From: JBKPFU01 sp046728975
GTDB taxonomy: Bacteria > Actinomycetota > Thermoleophilia > Gaiellales > Gaiellaceae
Length of the DNA stretch: 19,201 nucleotides
Direction: 5' to 3'
Assembly (NCBI GenBank): GCA_046728975.1
Contig: JBKPFU010000182.1
Span: 1 to 19,201, forward strand
The notes under the pieces are model-generated. The model was not told the origin of the DNA, did not search any database, and saw only the letters and a program-made list of their open reading frames with translations. Positions 7,568 through 14,773 of this stretch are shown here, piece after piece. How positions within the stretch are numbered: position 1 is the first letter of the stretch; the number at the start of each line of letters is the position of its first letter. Position numbers and translations under genes: made by a program.

Positions 7568-8708
7568 CGATATCGAGGAGGCGCGCCGGCGGATCGAGGG
7601 GATCGCGCGGCCGACTCCCCTTTACGGCTCGGAGACGTTCTCCCGTCTGTTCGAGCGCGACGTCGTCCTGAAGGCGGAGAACCTCCAGCGAACCGGAGCG
7701 TTCAAGGTGCGGGGCGCCGTCAACAAGATCGCGACACTCTCACCCAGCGAGCGCGAGGCCGGCGTGGTTGCGGCGAGCGCCGGCAACCACGGCCAGGCGG
7801 TCGCTTGGGCAGCCCGCCAGAGCGGCATTCGCGCGCGGATCTACGTCCCGCAGGACGCGCCGATGGCGAAGGTCGAGGCCTGCCGCAACTACGGATCCGA
7901 GACCGAGTTGATCGGCGTCGGGTTCGAGGAAGCGCTCGCGGCCGCGCTGGAGTACGTGGAGTCGAGCGGCGCCACGTTCATCCATCCGTTCGAGGATCCG
8001 GTCGTGATCGCGGGTCAGGGCACGATCGGGCTCGAGCTCGCCGAGCAGGTGCCCGACGCGGAGACGGTGGTCGTTCCGGTCGGCGGCGGAGGCCTCGCAT
8101 CGGGCATCTCGGTCGCGCTGCGCGCAGTCAAGCCCGACATCCGGATCGTCGGCGTGCAGGCGGGCCTGTCCGGGTTCACGATCGCGGACGGGATCTGGGT
8201 CAAGCATCCCGGCGAGCTGACGATGCGGATCCTCGAGGAGACCCTCGACGACCTCGTCGACGTCTCCGACGAGTCGATCAGTCAGGCGATCGTCCTACTG
8301 CTCGAACGCGCGAAGCTCGTGGTCGAGGGCGCCGGAGCCGTCGGTATCGCGGCGCTGCTCGAAGGAAAGATCGCCGGCTCGGGCCCCGCCGCCGTGCTCC
8401 TGTCGGGTGGAAACATCGATCCGACGCTGCTGATCTCGGTGATGCGCCACGGTCTCACGGTCGCCGGTCGCTACCTGGTGGTACGAAGTCGCGTTCCCGA
8501 TCGTCCGGGGGAGCTCGTCAGGTTGCTCCAGCTCGTGGCGAGCGAGCGCGTGAATGTCGTCTCGGTCGAGCACCACCGTGAAGGTATGCACGTCTCGGTT
8601 GCCGAGACCGAGGTCGAGCTGACGCTGGCGACGCGGGACGGCGAGCATTGCGAGGCGCTGCTCGCGAAGATGCGCGACTGGGGCTATCCCGCCGAGCGCG
8701 TGAAGTGA
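7539..8708 (+). CDS. ilvA: Threonine ammonia-lyase (dehydratase) with ACT domain
   Basis: 389 residues from a TTG start at 7539, the only usable start in frame near this point; it overlaps meaB by 29 bases. Fold-type II PLP enzyme: PLP lysine in RTGAFKVRGA (K56), SAGNHGQ (80-86), the glycine-rich phosphate loop PVGGGGLASG (180-189), VEGAGAVGIAALL (262-274) and SGGNID (289-294). From about residue 312 there is a single ACT-type regulatory domain starting RYLVVRSRVPDRPGELVRLL. It converts threonine to 2-oxobutyrate and ammonia. The single short ACT domain matches the TdcB-like group with C-terminal ACT rather than the double-ACT IlvA of enterobacteria, so either a biosynthetic or a catabolic role is possible. 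2-oxobutyrate leads to propionyl-CoA and methylmalonyl-CoA, which fits the neighbouring meaB. Confidence 0.92.
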   Translation: MAVRTALTHSDIEEARRRIEGIARPTPLYGSETFSRLFERDVVLKAENLQRTGAFKVRGAVNKIATLSPSEREAGVVAASAGNHGQAVAWAARQSGIRARIYVPQDAPMAKVEACRNYGSETELIGVGFEEALAAALEYVESSGATFIHPFEDPVVIAGQGTIGLELAEQVPDAETVVVPVGGGGLASGISVALRAVKPDIRIVGVQAGLSGFTIADGIWVKHPGELTMRILEETLDDLVDVSDESISQAIVLLLERAKLVVEGAGAVGIAALLEGKIAGSGPAAVLLSGGNIDPTLLISVMRHGLTVAGRYLVVRSRVPDRPGELVRLLQLVASERVNVVSVEHHREGMHVSVAETEVELTLATRDGEHCEALLAKMRDWGYPAERVK

Positions 8709-10366
8709 GCGCCGTCGCCGGGACGTTACGCGCCCGCGTCGCCGCGCCGCTCCATGCCTTTCGCGACGTGTTTCGCAATCGCGAGCTTGCCCGGCTCGAA
8801 CTCGCCTGGGGCTTCTTCTACACCGCGGACTGGGCGTACTTCGTCGCGCTCGCGCTCTTTGCCTACGAAGAGGGCGGCGCGTTCGCTGTTGGTCTCGTCG
8901 GGTTTCTGCGCATGCTTCCGGGCGCGCTGGCGGCGCCGTTCGGCTCGCTGCTCGCCGACAGGCGGCGCCGGGAGCTGGTGCTGCTCGGTGTCTATCTCGG
9001 CCGCGCACTCGTGCTCGGGGCATCGGCCGCTGCGGTCTTCATGGACGGCCCCGTGGCAGCGGTCTATGCGCTCGCCGGCGTCGGTGCGGTCTGCTCTGCG
9101 CCGTACCGTCCCTCACAGTGGGCGCTCACGCCGTCGCTCGCGCGGACGCCGGAAGAGCTCGTCGCCGCGAACGCCGTCGCGGCCACGCTCGAGAGCCTCG
9201 CCGGCGTCGTCGGCCCGGCGCTCGGCGGCATCCTCGTCGCCCTCACCGATCCCGGGCCGGTGTTCGCAACGGCCGCCGCACTCTTCCTCGTTGGGGCAGT
9301 TCTCGTCGCGGGGATACGCACCGAGGCGAAGCCCAGCGAAGCGTCCGGCGCGCTGCTCGAGGAGGCGCTCGTCGGCTTCCGAACGCTCGCGCGGGAGCCC
9401 AATCCACGCCTGCTGATCGGCCTCTTCGGCGCGCAGACTCTCGTTCGCGGGGCCCTCAACGTCCTCATCGTCGTCGCCGCCCTGGAGCTGCTCGACATGG
9501 GCGAGTCGGGCGTCGGCTTCCTCAACGCGGCCTTCGGGGTCGGGGGTCTGCTGGGAGCGTTCGCCGCGCTCGGTCTCGCCGGCCGTCGCCGGCTCGCGCA
9601 CCCGTTCGGGCTCGGGCTCCTGCTCTGGGGAGCGCCGATCGCGTTGGTCGGCTTCTCGCTCGAACCTACGCTAGCGCTTTTATGGCTCGCGGTGGTCGGA
9701 GCGGGCAACAGCGTGCTCGACGTCGCCGGGTTCACGCTCGTCCAGCGGATCGTCGACGACCGCGTGCTCGCCCGCGTCTTCGGTGTGCTGGAGACGATGG
9801 CCATGGCGGCGGTCGGTCTGGGTTCGCTGGCGACGCCGCTGCTCGTGGACACGGTCGGCGGCCGCGCCGCGCTCGTGGTGGTCGGGTCGCTGCTCCCTGC
9901 GCTCGCGCTTCTCTTCTGGCGACGGTTCGGCGAGATCGACGCCGCAGCCGAAGTTCCGACCGCCGAGCTCGACGTCCTTCGCTCCGTCGAGCTCTTCGCT
10001 CCTCTGCCCGCACCGACACTCGAGCGGCTCGCGTCCCGTCTCGTGAGGCTCGAGTTCCCGGCGGCCGCCGTGATAGCGGCCGAGGGAGACCCGGGCGACC
10101 GCTTTTACATCCTCGCCGAGGGGCAGGTCGAGGTGCGGAAGGGCGACCGCCTCCTCAATACGCTCGGCCCGGGCGACTTCTTCGGCGAGATCGCGCTGCT
10201 GCGCGACGTGCCGCGGACGGCGACGGTCGCCGCCGTAACGCCGGTAACCGTGTACGCGCTCGACCGTGAGGAATTCGTCGGCGCGGTCAGCGGCCACCCA
10301 CAGAGCACGCGGACAGCGGACGCGGTGGTGGGGACGCGGCTGGCCTCGCTCGGCGCGACGCGGTAG
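8705..10366 (+). CDS. MFS transporter fused to a C-terminal cyclic-nucleotide-binding domain
   Basis: 553 residues from the GTG at 8705, which overlaps the ilvA stop as GTGA; an in-frame upstream start at 8648 would lie inside ilvA and is rejected. Residues about 30-408 form an MFS permease with about twelve helices and the loop motif APFGSLLADRRRR (77-89). Residues about 426-540 are a CAP/cNMP-type domain: LFAPLPAPTLERLA (430-443), GDPGDRFYILAEGQVEV (461-477) and the phosphate-binding cassette FGEIALLRDVPRTATV (493-508). E495 and R504, the residues that bind ribose and cyclic phosphate in CAP and PKA, are present. No DNA-binding helix-turn-helix follows. I infer a transporter whose activity is gated by cAMP or another cyclic nucleotide on the cytoplasmic side; substrate unknown. 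Confidence 0.88.
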   Translation: MSAVAGTLRARVAAPLHAFRDVFRNRELARLELAWGFFYTADWAYFVALALFAYEEGGAFAVGLVGFLRMLPGALAAPFGSLLADRRRRELVLLGVYLGRALVLGASAAAVFMDGPVAAVYALAGVGAVCSAPYRPSQWALTPSLARTPEELVAANAVAATLESLAGVVGPALGGILVALTDPGPVFATAAALFLVGAVLVAGIRTEAKPSEASGALLEEALVGFRTLAREPNPRLLIGLFGAQTLVRGALNVLIVVAALELLDMGESGVGFLNAAFGVGGLLGAFAALGLAGRRRLAHPFGLGLLLWGAPIALVGFSLEPTLALLWLAVVGAGNSVLDVAGFTLVQRIVDDRVLARVFGVLETMAMAAVGLGSLATPLLVDTVGGRAALVVVGSLLPALALLFWRRFGEIDAAAEVPTAELDVLRSVELFAPLPAPTLERLASRLVRLEFPAAAVIAAEGDPGDRFYILAEGQVEVRKGDRLLNTLGPGDFFGEIALLRDVPRTATVAAVTPVTVYALDREEFVGAVSGHPQSTRTADAVVGTRLASLGATR

Positions 10367-10382
10367 GTCTCCTTAACAGGGC

Positions 10383-11699
10383 TCAGCCGCCGCAGCGACG
10401 GAAGGCGACGGTGTGGTGGCCTCTGGCCTCCCAGTCGTCGATGCCCGCGCCCAGGACGGGGCGGGCGTCGACACCCGACGCCGCGAGCACGCTGGCGGCG
10501 ATGGCCGCGCGGGCGCCGCTCGAGCAGATCGTGACGACGGGGCGGCCGTCGGCGAGCTCGTCGACGAACGCGCGGACGACGCGATACGGGATGTTGCGGC
10601 TGCCGGCGATGTAGCCCTCATCGCGCTCGCTCAGCTCGCGGACGTCCAGAACCTCGACCTCATCGGCCTCGAGCAACCGCTCCAGCTCGTCGAGGTCGAC
10701 CGGATCGAGGCGCTCGTCAGCGCCCGCGTGCGGCAGGTAACCCGCCGTCCCGAAGACGCCCACGGCATGCAGTCGCCGCGCTGCCTGCTCTGCCTCCTCC
10801 CGCGACGAGCCCGTAATGGCGAACCGCTCGGTCTCCTCGAGGACAAACGCCGCCTTCGTGCCGAACGACGATCCGGAGACGGGCACGTTCAGCGAACCGT
10901 GCATATGCCCGGTGGCAAACGCCTCCGCCCGCCGGACGTCGAGAATGGTCCCTGTAAACGACTCGACCTCCGCGAGCGGCGGCTGCGCCCCGACGAAGGC
11001 GCCCTTGTTGAGCTCGACGATCCGCTCGCTGTTCGGAGGCCTGGGGGCCGAGATCGAGCTCGTGGCCGTGACGAACTCCTTCAGGTCGTCGAACGCGAGT
11101 GCTCGATTCGTGCGCCGCTCGTGACCGATCGTCGACGAGCGGTCTTCGCTGATCCCGGTCGCGCAGAGCGAACCTGCGACGTGGCCGGGGTAAACCTTCG
11201 TCTCGTCCGAGAGGTCGACGAGCCGGCGCAGCGAGTGGAACATCCCCTCGGCGCCCTCCTTGGCCTCGACGGCGAGGTCGGGTCGGGCGGCATCGCCGAC
11301 GAGGAGCGAGTCGCCGGTGAGCAGCATCTGCTCGTTGACGAGGAAGCAGCAGTGCTCCGGACGATGGCCCGGGGTGTGAAGGACGCGGATATGGACGCCG
11401 CCGAAAACCAGCTCGGCGCCGTCCTCGAGGGGCTCGAATGGATACTCGGGCTCCGCTGCCGGATTGATCGCGACCGGAAGGCCGCGCTCGAGTGCAAGGC
11501 GGCCGTGGCCCGACAGATGGTCGGCGTGGGTGTGCGTCTCGAGGACGCGTGTGAGCCGCAGGCCTCGCCGCTCGGCCTCGTCCAGGTACTGCTCGATCGC
11601 GTACGCGGGGTCGACGACGACCGCCTCGGCGGTCCTCTCGTCACCGATCAGATACGAACCACAGCCGAGGTCGTCGTCCACGAACTGCCGAAAGACCAC
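10383..11699 (-). CDS. CstB-like persulfide dioxygenase with two rhodanese-type domains
   Basis: 438 residues from the GTG at 11699; the frame opens further upstream, but that part is the shadow of the YcnI-like gene. The start reads MVFRQFVDDDLGCGSYLIG, as in ETHE1/persulfide dioxygenases. Domain order: metallo-beta-lactamase fold with HTHADH (56-61), PGH (110-112), TGDSLLVGDAARPDL (128-142) and YPGH (170-173); a first rhodanese-like domain (about 245-325) whose active-site cysteine is missing (AITGSSREEA, 294-303); and a second rhodanese domain (about 335-432) with active-site loop CSSGARA and C392. This PDO, pseudo-rhodanese, rhodanese order and the length match Staphylococcus CstB, which turns sulfane sulfur into thiosulfate. 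Cytoplasmic, since no signal peptide is seen. A TAGCGT hexamer lies seven bases before the GTG, so it may have its own promoter. Confidence 0.86.
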   Translation of the reverse strand: MVFRQFVDDDLGCGSYLIGDERTAEAVVVDPAYAIEQYLDEAERRGLRLTRVLETHTHADHLSGHGRLALERGLPVAINPAAEPEYPFEPLEDGAELVFGGVHIRVLHTPGHRPEHCCFLVNEQMLLTGDSLLVGDAARPDLAVEAKEGAEGMFHSLRRLVDLSDETKVYPGHVAGSLCATGISEDRSSTIGHERRTNRALAFDDLKEFVTATSSISAPRPPNSERIVELNKGAFVGAQPPLAEVESFTGTILDVRRAEAFATGHMHGSLNVPVSGSSFGTKAAFVLEETERFAITGSSREEAEQAARRLHAVGVFGTAGYLPHAGADERLDPVDLDELERLLEADEVEVLDVRELSERDEGYIAGSRNIPYRVVRAFVDELADGRPVVTICSSGARAAIAASVLAASGVDARPVLGAGIDDWEARGHHTVAFRRCGG

Positions 11700-11706
11700 C
11701 TGAAAG

Positions 11707-11712
11707 ACGCTA
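11707..11712 (-). promoter_or_regulatory. Putative -10 hexamer of the CstB-like gene
   Basis: TAGCGT on the minus strand in the 26-base gap after the YcnI-like gene, seven bases before GTG 11699. It supports that GTG as the true start and a separate, possibly leaderless, transcript. Confidence 0.45.
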
Positions 11713-11725
11713 ACACCGAGCGCCG

Positions 11726-12298
11726 CTAGCTTTCCGAAAGTGGCCGTTTCAGCCAGCGTCCGAGGCCGACGAGGAGCGCGGCAAGCAGGAGGAGGACGCC
11801 GCCCGCGATGGCGAGGAACGTGCCGGTTCCGAGGCCGCCGCCGTCTCCGCAGCTGCCCGTCGGCTCGCCGGAGCCCTTCGCGACGAGCACCTGGAGCGGG
11901 AAGCTGAGGACCTTGCCGTCGGTGTACCGCTGTCTCGTCGCAAACGCGACCTCGCCCTCCGTCGAGGGCATCCGGGCGCAGAAGTAGAAGGTCTGCAGCT
12001 GCCCGGTCACGAGGCGGCCGCCGCTCCACGTCACGCTCCGGTCGTCGTGCTCGAGCGACCAGCCGGACACGCCTTCCGCTCCTTCCAGCTTCGCACCCGC
12101 AGGAGCGGTCAGAGTCGCCGCTGTCGTCTCGGCGTTGAAGCGCTCCGCCGGGACGAACAGCTGGAAGCGAACGCGCTCGCCGGGGTCGACACGCGTCGGC
12201 GCCATCGTGATGTGCGCCGCCGCGGTCGGGGCAAGAGCCAGCGCCGCGACTCCGACGGCGAGGCTCGGTCGAAGCCGCTCAGCGATCGCGCCCTCCAC
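11726..12298 (-). CDS. YcnI-like (DUF1775) putative copper-binding envelope protein
   Basis: 190 residues from a GTG start. A signal peptide (about 1-28, ending APTAAA) is followed directly by H29 in AHITMAPTRVDPGE. In YcnI proteins the mature N-terminal histidine, with a downstream acidic residue and a tryptophan, forms a mono-histidine brace for Cu(II); W80 and W91 (SVTWSGG) and E41 are candidate partners here. The body reads as a beta-sandwich with QTFYFCARMPSTEGEVAF (102-119). The tail has a Gly/Ser linker, then a TM helix (about 160-178) and basic residues RWLKR, the usual anchor. It would sit on the outer face of the cytoplasmic membrane. The start overlaps the 40-codon small membrane gene by 20 bases. 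Family call firm; copper role is from family knowledge. Confidence 0.88.
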   Translation of the reverse strand: MEGAIAERLRPSLAVGVAALALAPTAAAHITMAPTRVDPGERVRFQLFVPAERFNAETTAATLTAPAGAKLEGAEGVSGWSLEHDDRSVTWSGGRLVTGQLQTFYFCARMPSTEGEVAFATRQRYTDGKVLSFPLQVLVAKGSGEPTGSCGDGGGLGTGTFLAIAGGVLLLLAALLVGLGRWLKRPLSES

Positions 12299-12401
12299 GA
12301 CGCGTCCCCAGCCAGGCGGCGGCGAGCACGGCCACCAGCGCGATCACGACGAGGGCCTCGACGATCGCTCCCGCGACACCGCCGTGCGCGAGGAGGCCCA
12401 T
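12279..12401 (-). CDS. Small single-pass membrane protein (40 aa), unrecognised
   Basis: Forty codons between the large membrane protein and the YcnI-like gene. The ATG at 12401 overlaps the upstream TGA by one base (TGATG) and its own TGA lies 20 bases inside the next gene, so it bridges the two genes with no gap on either side. The product starts MGLLAHGGVAGAIVEALVV, continues as a hydrophobic helix (about residues 8-32, ending LAAAWLG) and finishes with a basic tail TRRGGRDR, which predicts the C-terminus in the cytoplasm. Codons are GC-rich at the third position. I do not recognise a family. Position and coupling suggest an accessory subunit of the adjoining membrane proteins; that is inference. 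Confidence 0.68.
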   Translation of the reverse strand: MGLLAHGGVAGAIVEALVVIALVAVLAAAWLGTRRGGRDR

Positions 12402-13780
12402 CAGCCCTGGGAGAGGATCCACATGCCGGTGACTGTGTAGCCGATCATCAGGGCGAGCATCGCGTACTGCGTTCGGACGGCGGTTGGGCCCGAGGGGAAG
12501 AGGTGGACCGCGCGGTCGTGGGCGATCAGAAGCCCGCAGACGTGTCCGGCGACGAGCGCGCCGACCTGGACGTACCAGACGAGGTTGGGGGAGAGGAGCG
12601 CCAGGTCGGGGCGGAAGCCGACGGTGCCAAAGAGGTCCCAGCTCTTGCCGAACGGGTCGGATGCGAGTGGGATCGCGAACTGCCCCTGGAGCACGAAAAG
12701 GGAGAAGTAGTGCGCGACCACGTACGCGAGCGCTATCGGGACGAGGCTGCCGAGGAAGTCATCAACGAGCGAGCGCGGGCTGCCGGAAACGAGCCGCGCG
12801 ACCGCGACCGCGGACAGGTAGACCGCGGCGACGATGAAGACCGCGATCAGGAGGCCCGTCAAGTTCAGCATGTTCCCGAAGAGGTCGGCCAGGTGCGGAG
12901 ACTTGGCGATGTACGGCGACTGCGCGTCGTAGAGACGTTGCTGCCACCACGTCGTTCGGCTGAAGCCGTCGAAGCCGACCGACCCGAGCATCACGGAGAC
13001 GAACGCGAGCGTGCCCGCAGGCCAGTCTTTCTGGGCGAGGCCCGACAGCGGCGGCCGGATCACGATCATCCGACGCCCTTCCCGCTCATCGACGGTGAAC
13101 ACGGAGAGCCTCGACAGGAAGCCGAAGTAGACCGTGAAGGCCTCTGCGTTTTCGAACCACGCCAGCCGCCCAAAGGCGAGCGCCCCCGTCCAGGCGATCC
13201 AGCTGTACAACCCAATCGCGATCGCGAGCACGCGTGGGTTCGACGGATCGTGGTACGCGAGCTCGAGCGCCGCGAACGCGAACAACAGAACCGCCGCAGG
13301 CCATAGGCCGAGCCGCTCCGGATAGCGCAGCACCGGCTCCCACGAACCGCCGACCCGTGCCCACAGCCACGCAACGCCGTCGGCCGCAGCGCGCCAGGGG
13401 TTCAGCACTCGCCAGATGTTGCCGAACAAGACAACCAGAGGAACGAGGCCGAGCCAGAAGATCACCCACACGAACGTGGGCGCCAGGTTGCGCAGTACGG
13501 ACTCATCGCCGAACGCGGCGGCGAGCCAGACCACGATCAGCAATCCGAACGAGAGGGTCTGAAGCGCGATCCGCAAAGCCGGGTGGAGCAGCACGCGTTG
13601 TAGTCCCTCGTGTAGCGGGCGCCCGTGGTTCCCGGCCAGCCGCGGACGCCGCCAGAGGACGCCGAGCGCGACGAACGACACGATGAGCACGATGCCCCCG
13701 CCGTAGTAGAACAGCCAGATCGGAACCGGCAGGTCGCGCACCCCGCCGATCCCGTGCGCGAGCGGGAGAGCGAGGCTCAG
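12401..13780 (-). CDS. Polytopic membrane protein, AHGIGG family, function unknown
   Basis: 459 residues if started at the CTG at 13780; 446 from the GTG at 13741. The long upstream extension is a shadow of the cupredoxin-like gene. CTG is preferred: GGAGG lies seven bases upstream, the codon overlaps the previous stop as CTGA, and it gives MSLALPLAHGIGG, keeping the AHGIGG..DLPVP block that I recall as conserved in relatives. About ten or eleven hydrophobic helices are visible. Notable blocks are FGNIWRVLNPWRAA after the third helix, histidines within or next to late helices (YVVAHYFSLF, LVAGHVCGLLIAH) and a C-terminal GYTVTGMWILSQG. Relatives carry labels such as fenitrothion hydrolase, which I would not trust. 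Buried histidines and the YcnI/cupredoxin neighbours suggest metal or haem handling. Confidence 0.78.
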   Translation of the reverse strand: MSLALPLAHGIGGVRDLPVPIWLFYYGGGIVLIVSFVALGVLWRRPRLAGNHGRPLHEGLQRVLLHPALRIALQTLSFGLLIVVWLAAAFGDESVLRNLAPTFVWVIFWLGLVPLVVLFGNIWRVLNPWRAAADGVAWLWARVGGSWEPVLRYPERLGLWPAAVLLFAFAALELAYHDPSNPRVLAIAIGLYSWIAWTGALAFGRLAWFENAEAFTVYFGFLSRLSVFTVDEREGRRMIVIRPPLSGLAQKDWPAGTLAFVSVMLGSVGFDGFSRTTWWQQRLYDAQSPYIAKSPHLADLFGNMLNLTGLLIAVFIVAAVYLSAVAVARLVSGSPRSLVDDFLGSLVPIALAYVVAHYFSLFVLQGQFAIPLASDPFGKSWDLFGTVGFRPDLALLSPNLVWYVQVGALVAGHVCGLLIAHDRAVHLFPSGPTAVRTQYAMLALMIGYTVTGMWILSQG

Positions 13781-14214
13781 GGCTGAACCTCCAGGTCCGC
13801 GATCTGGAACCCCCGTGACTCGAGCTCGATCACGAATCGCCCCACGAGATTGGCGCGAAACGTGATTCGCGCCGGCGCCCCCGGCGCGACCTCGCCCTTG
13901 AGGTTGTAGCCGTGCACGTGCACCTCGTCGCTGACGTCCGCGTTGACGACGACTGTCACTCGCTTTCCTTTCGTCGTCGAGATTCGCTTGAGGCCGCCCA
14001 CGACGCGGCCGTTTCGGTACACGATGGTTGCGACCAGCGGTTTGGCAGGCGGGGGCGTGGTCGTCGTCGTCGTCCCGGTCCGGGTCGTGGTCTTCGTCTG
14101 TGTTGTCGTTGCGCTGTTGCCGTTGTCGTTGCCGTTGTCTCGGAGCACGAAGAACAGCACGACGGCGACGGCGACACCCCCCGCCACGAGCACGAGTCTC
14201 CACGCTCTATTCAT
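13777..14214 (-). CDS. Membrane-anchored cupredoxin-like domain protein
   Basis: 145 residues. An N-terminal TM helix (about 7-24, MNRAWRLVLVAGGVAVAVV) acts as uncleaved anchor. A Thr-rich, Asn/Asp-containing linker (about 26-57, runs of T) follows, then a compact beta domain (about 60-145) with VVVNADVSDEVHVHGYN (88-104), APGAPARITFRAN (110-122) and a final GRFVIELESRGFQIADLEV. This resembles the cupredoxin_1/EfeO-type domain on the outer membrane face. H99 and H101 are possible metal ligands. The usual C-terminal Cys-His-Met copper loop is absent, since the place holds IELESRGF, so a classic blue copper site is unlikely. The ATG has a strong purine-rich ribosome binding site, the best in this operon. 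The stop overlaps the next gene as CTGA. Confidence 0.8.
   Translation of the reverse strand: MNRAWRLVLVAGGVAVAVVLFFVLRDNGNDNGNSATTTQTKTTTRTGTTTTTTPPPAKPLVATIVYRNGRVVGGLKRISTTKGKRVTVVVNADVSDEVHVHGYNLKGEVAPGAPARITFRANLVGRFVIELESRGFQIADLEVQP
13788..13792 (-). promoter_or_regulatory. Ribosome binding site supporting the CTG start at 13780
   Basis: GGAGG on the minus strand with a seven-base spacer to CTG 13780. No ATG, GTG or TTG lies at this distance in the frame. It is the main evidence for the non-standard start. Confidence 0.55.
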
Positions 14215-14218
14215 CCTT

Positions 14219-14224
14219 CTCCTT
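14219..14224 (-). promoter_or_regulatory. Strong ribosome binding site of the cupredoxin-like gene
   Basis: AAGGAG within the purine stretch gaggaaggagaagg directly before ATG 14214, in the 41-base gap after the preceding gene. It is the clearest Shine-Dalgarno site in the window. Confidence 0.7.
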
Positions 14225-14255
14225 CCTCGATTACGCCGGTAGACGGCGCGTCAGA

Positions 14256-14720
14256 TCAACGGAAGGAGGGAGCGGGCGGGCCGCGCTGAGCGTGCCCCGT
14301 CGCAAGCAGCGGCAGTCGCTCGATCGAGATCCAAACCGCCGCTCGAAGCGCGCTGAGCGGTCGGCTCGAGACCCGAGGTCGCAAGGCGCGTCCGACGGCC
14401 GTCGCCACGCCGAGCAGAAGCCGCGCGACGAGCCAGGCGACGACCCCGAGGAGGACCTGGAGCACGAGGCCGGCCAGGAACCCCCGGTCGTGCCAGATGT
14501 TCTGGCCCAGGCGCTCGAGGTGCTCCTGCAGCGTGAAGATCGCGGGCGGAGCGGCGAAGAACGGCCAGGCGGGCGGCTGTGCAGCCGAGACGTGGCGACG
14601 CGCTTCAAGGGCGCGCGCAACGAGCGCGAGAAGGATCAGCACGATGCAGGGTGCGGCGAGCATCGGCACGTACTGCCAATACGCGTCTGCGTGGTCGTGC
14701 TCGGCCTGCGGCGCGAACAC
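14256..14720 (-). CDS. Small polytopic membrane protein with HDH motif, function unknown
   Basis: 154 residues from GTG 14720, the only standard start in the frame. It starts MFAPQAEHDHADAYWQYVPM and has hydrophobic helices at about 18-36 and 82-107, with an amphipathic EHLERLGQNIWHDRG segment between them. H8 and H10 with D9 and D12 form a possible metal site. The open frame continues upstream of the GTG and encodes a good signal-anchor-like stretch, ARALALPLIAAASLLAHSLAY, which suggests the real start is earlier. In frame there are CTG 14744, ATT 14762 and ACG 14792, the last with AGAGGA upstream, but no ATG, GTG or TTG. The longer form would overlap the acyl-CoA dehydrogenase end. I do not recognise an assigned function; it is the first gene of the envelope cluster. 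Confidence 0.68.
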   Translation of the reverse strand: MFAPQAEHDHADAYWQYVPMLAAPCIVLILLALVARALEARRHVSAAQPPAWPFFAAPPAIFTLQEHLERLGQNIWHDRGFLAGLVLQVLLGVVAWLVARLLLGVATAVGRALRPRVSSRPLSALRAAVWISIERLPLLATGHAQRGPPAPSFR

Positions 14721-14773
14721 GGCGTAGGCAAGCGAGTGCGCCAGGAGGGAGGCGGCGGCAATGAGCGGAAGCG

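Noticed and set aside
6145..7671. 508-codon plus-strand frame overlapping MFS, meaB and ilvA
   Set aside because: Arg-rich alternative frame of three recognisable genes.
10367..10382. Terminator between the convergent MFS-cNMP and CstB-like genes
   Set aside because: Only 16 bases, with no stem-loop or T-run seen.
11700..12029. N-terminal extension of the CstB-like protein
   Set aside because: Arg/Pro-rich shadow of the YcnI-like gene; the PDO domain begins at GTG 11699.
13781..14203. N-terminal extension of the large membrane protein
   Set aside because: Shadow of the cupredoxin-like gene; no start codon near the conserved part except those discussed.
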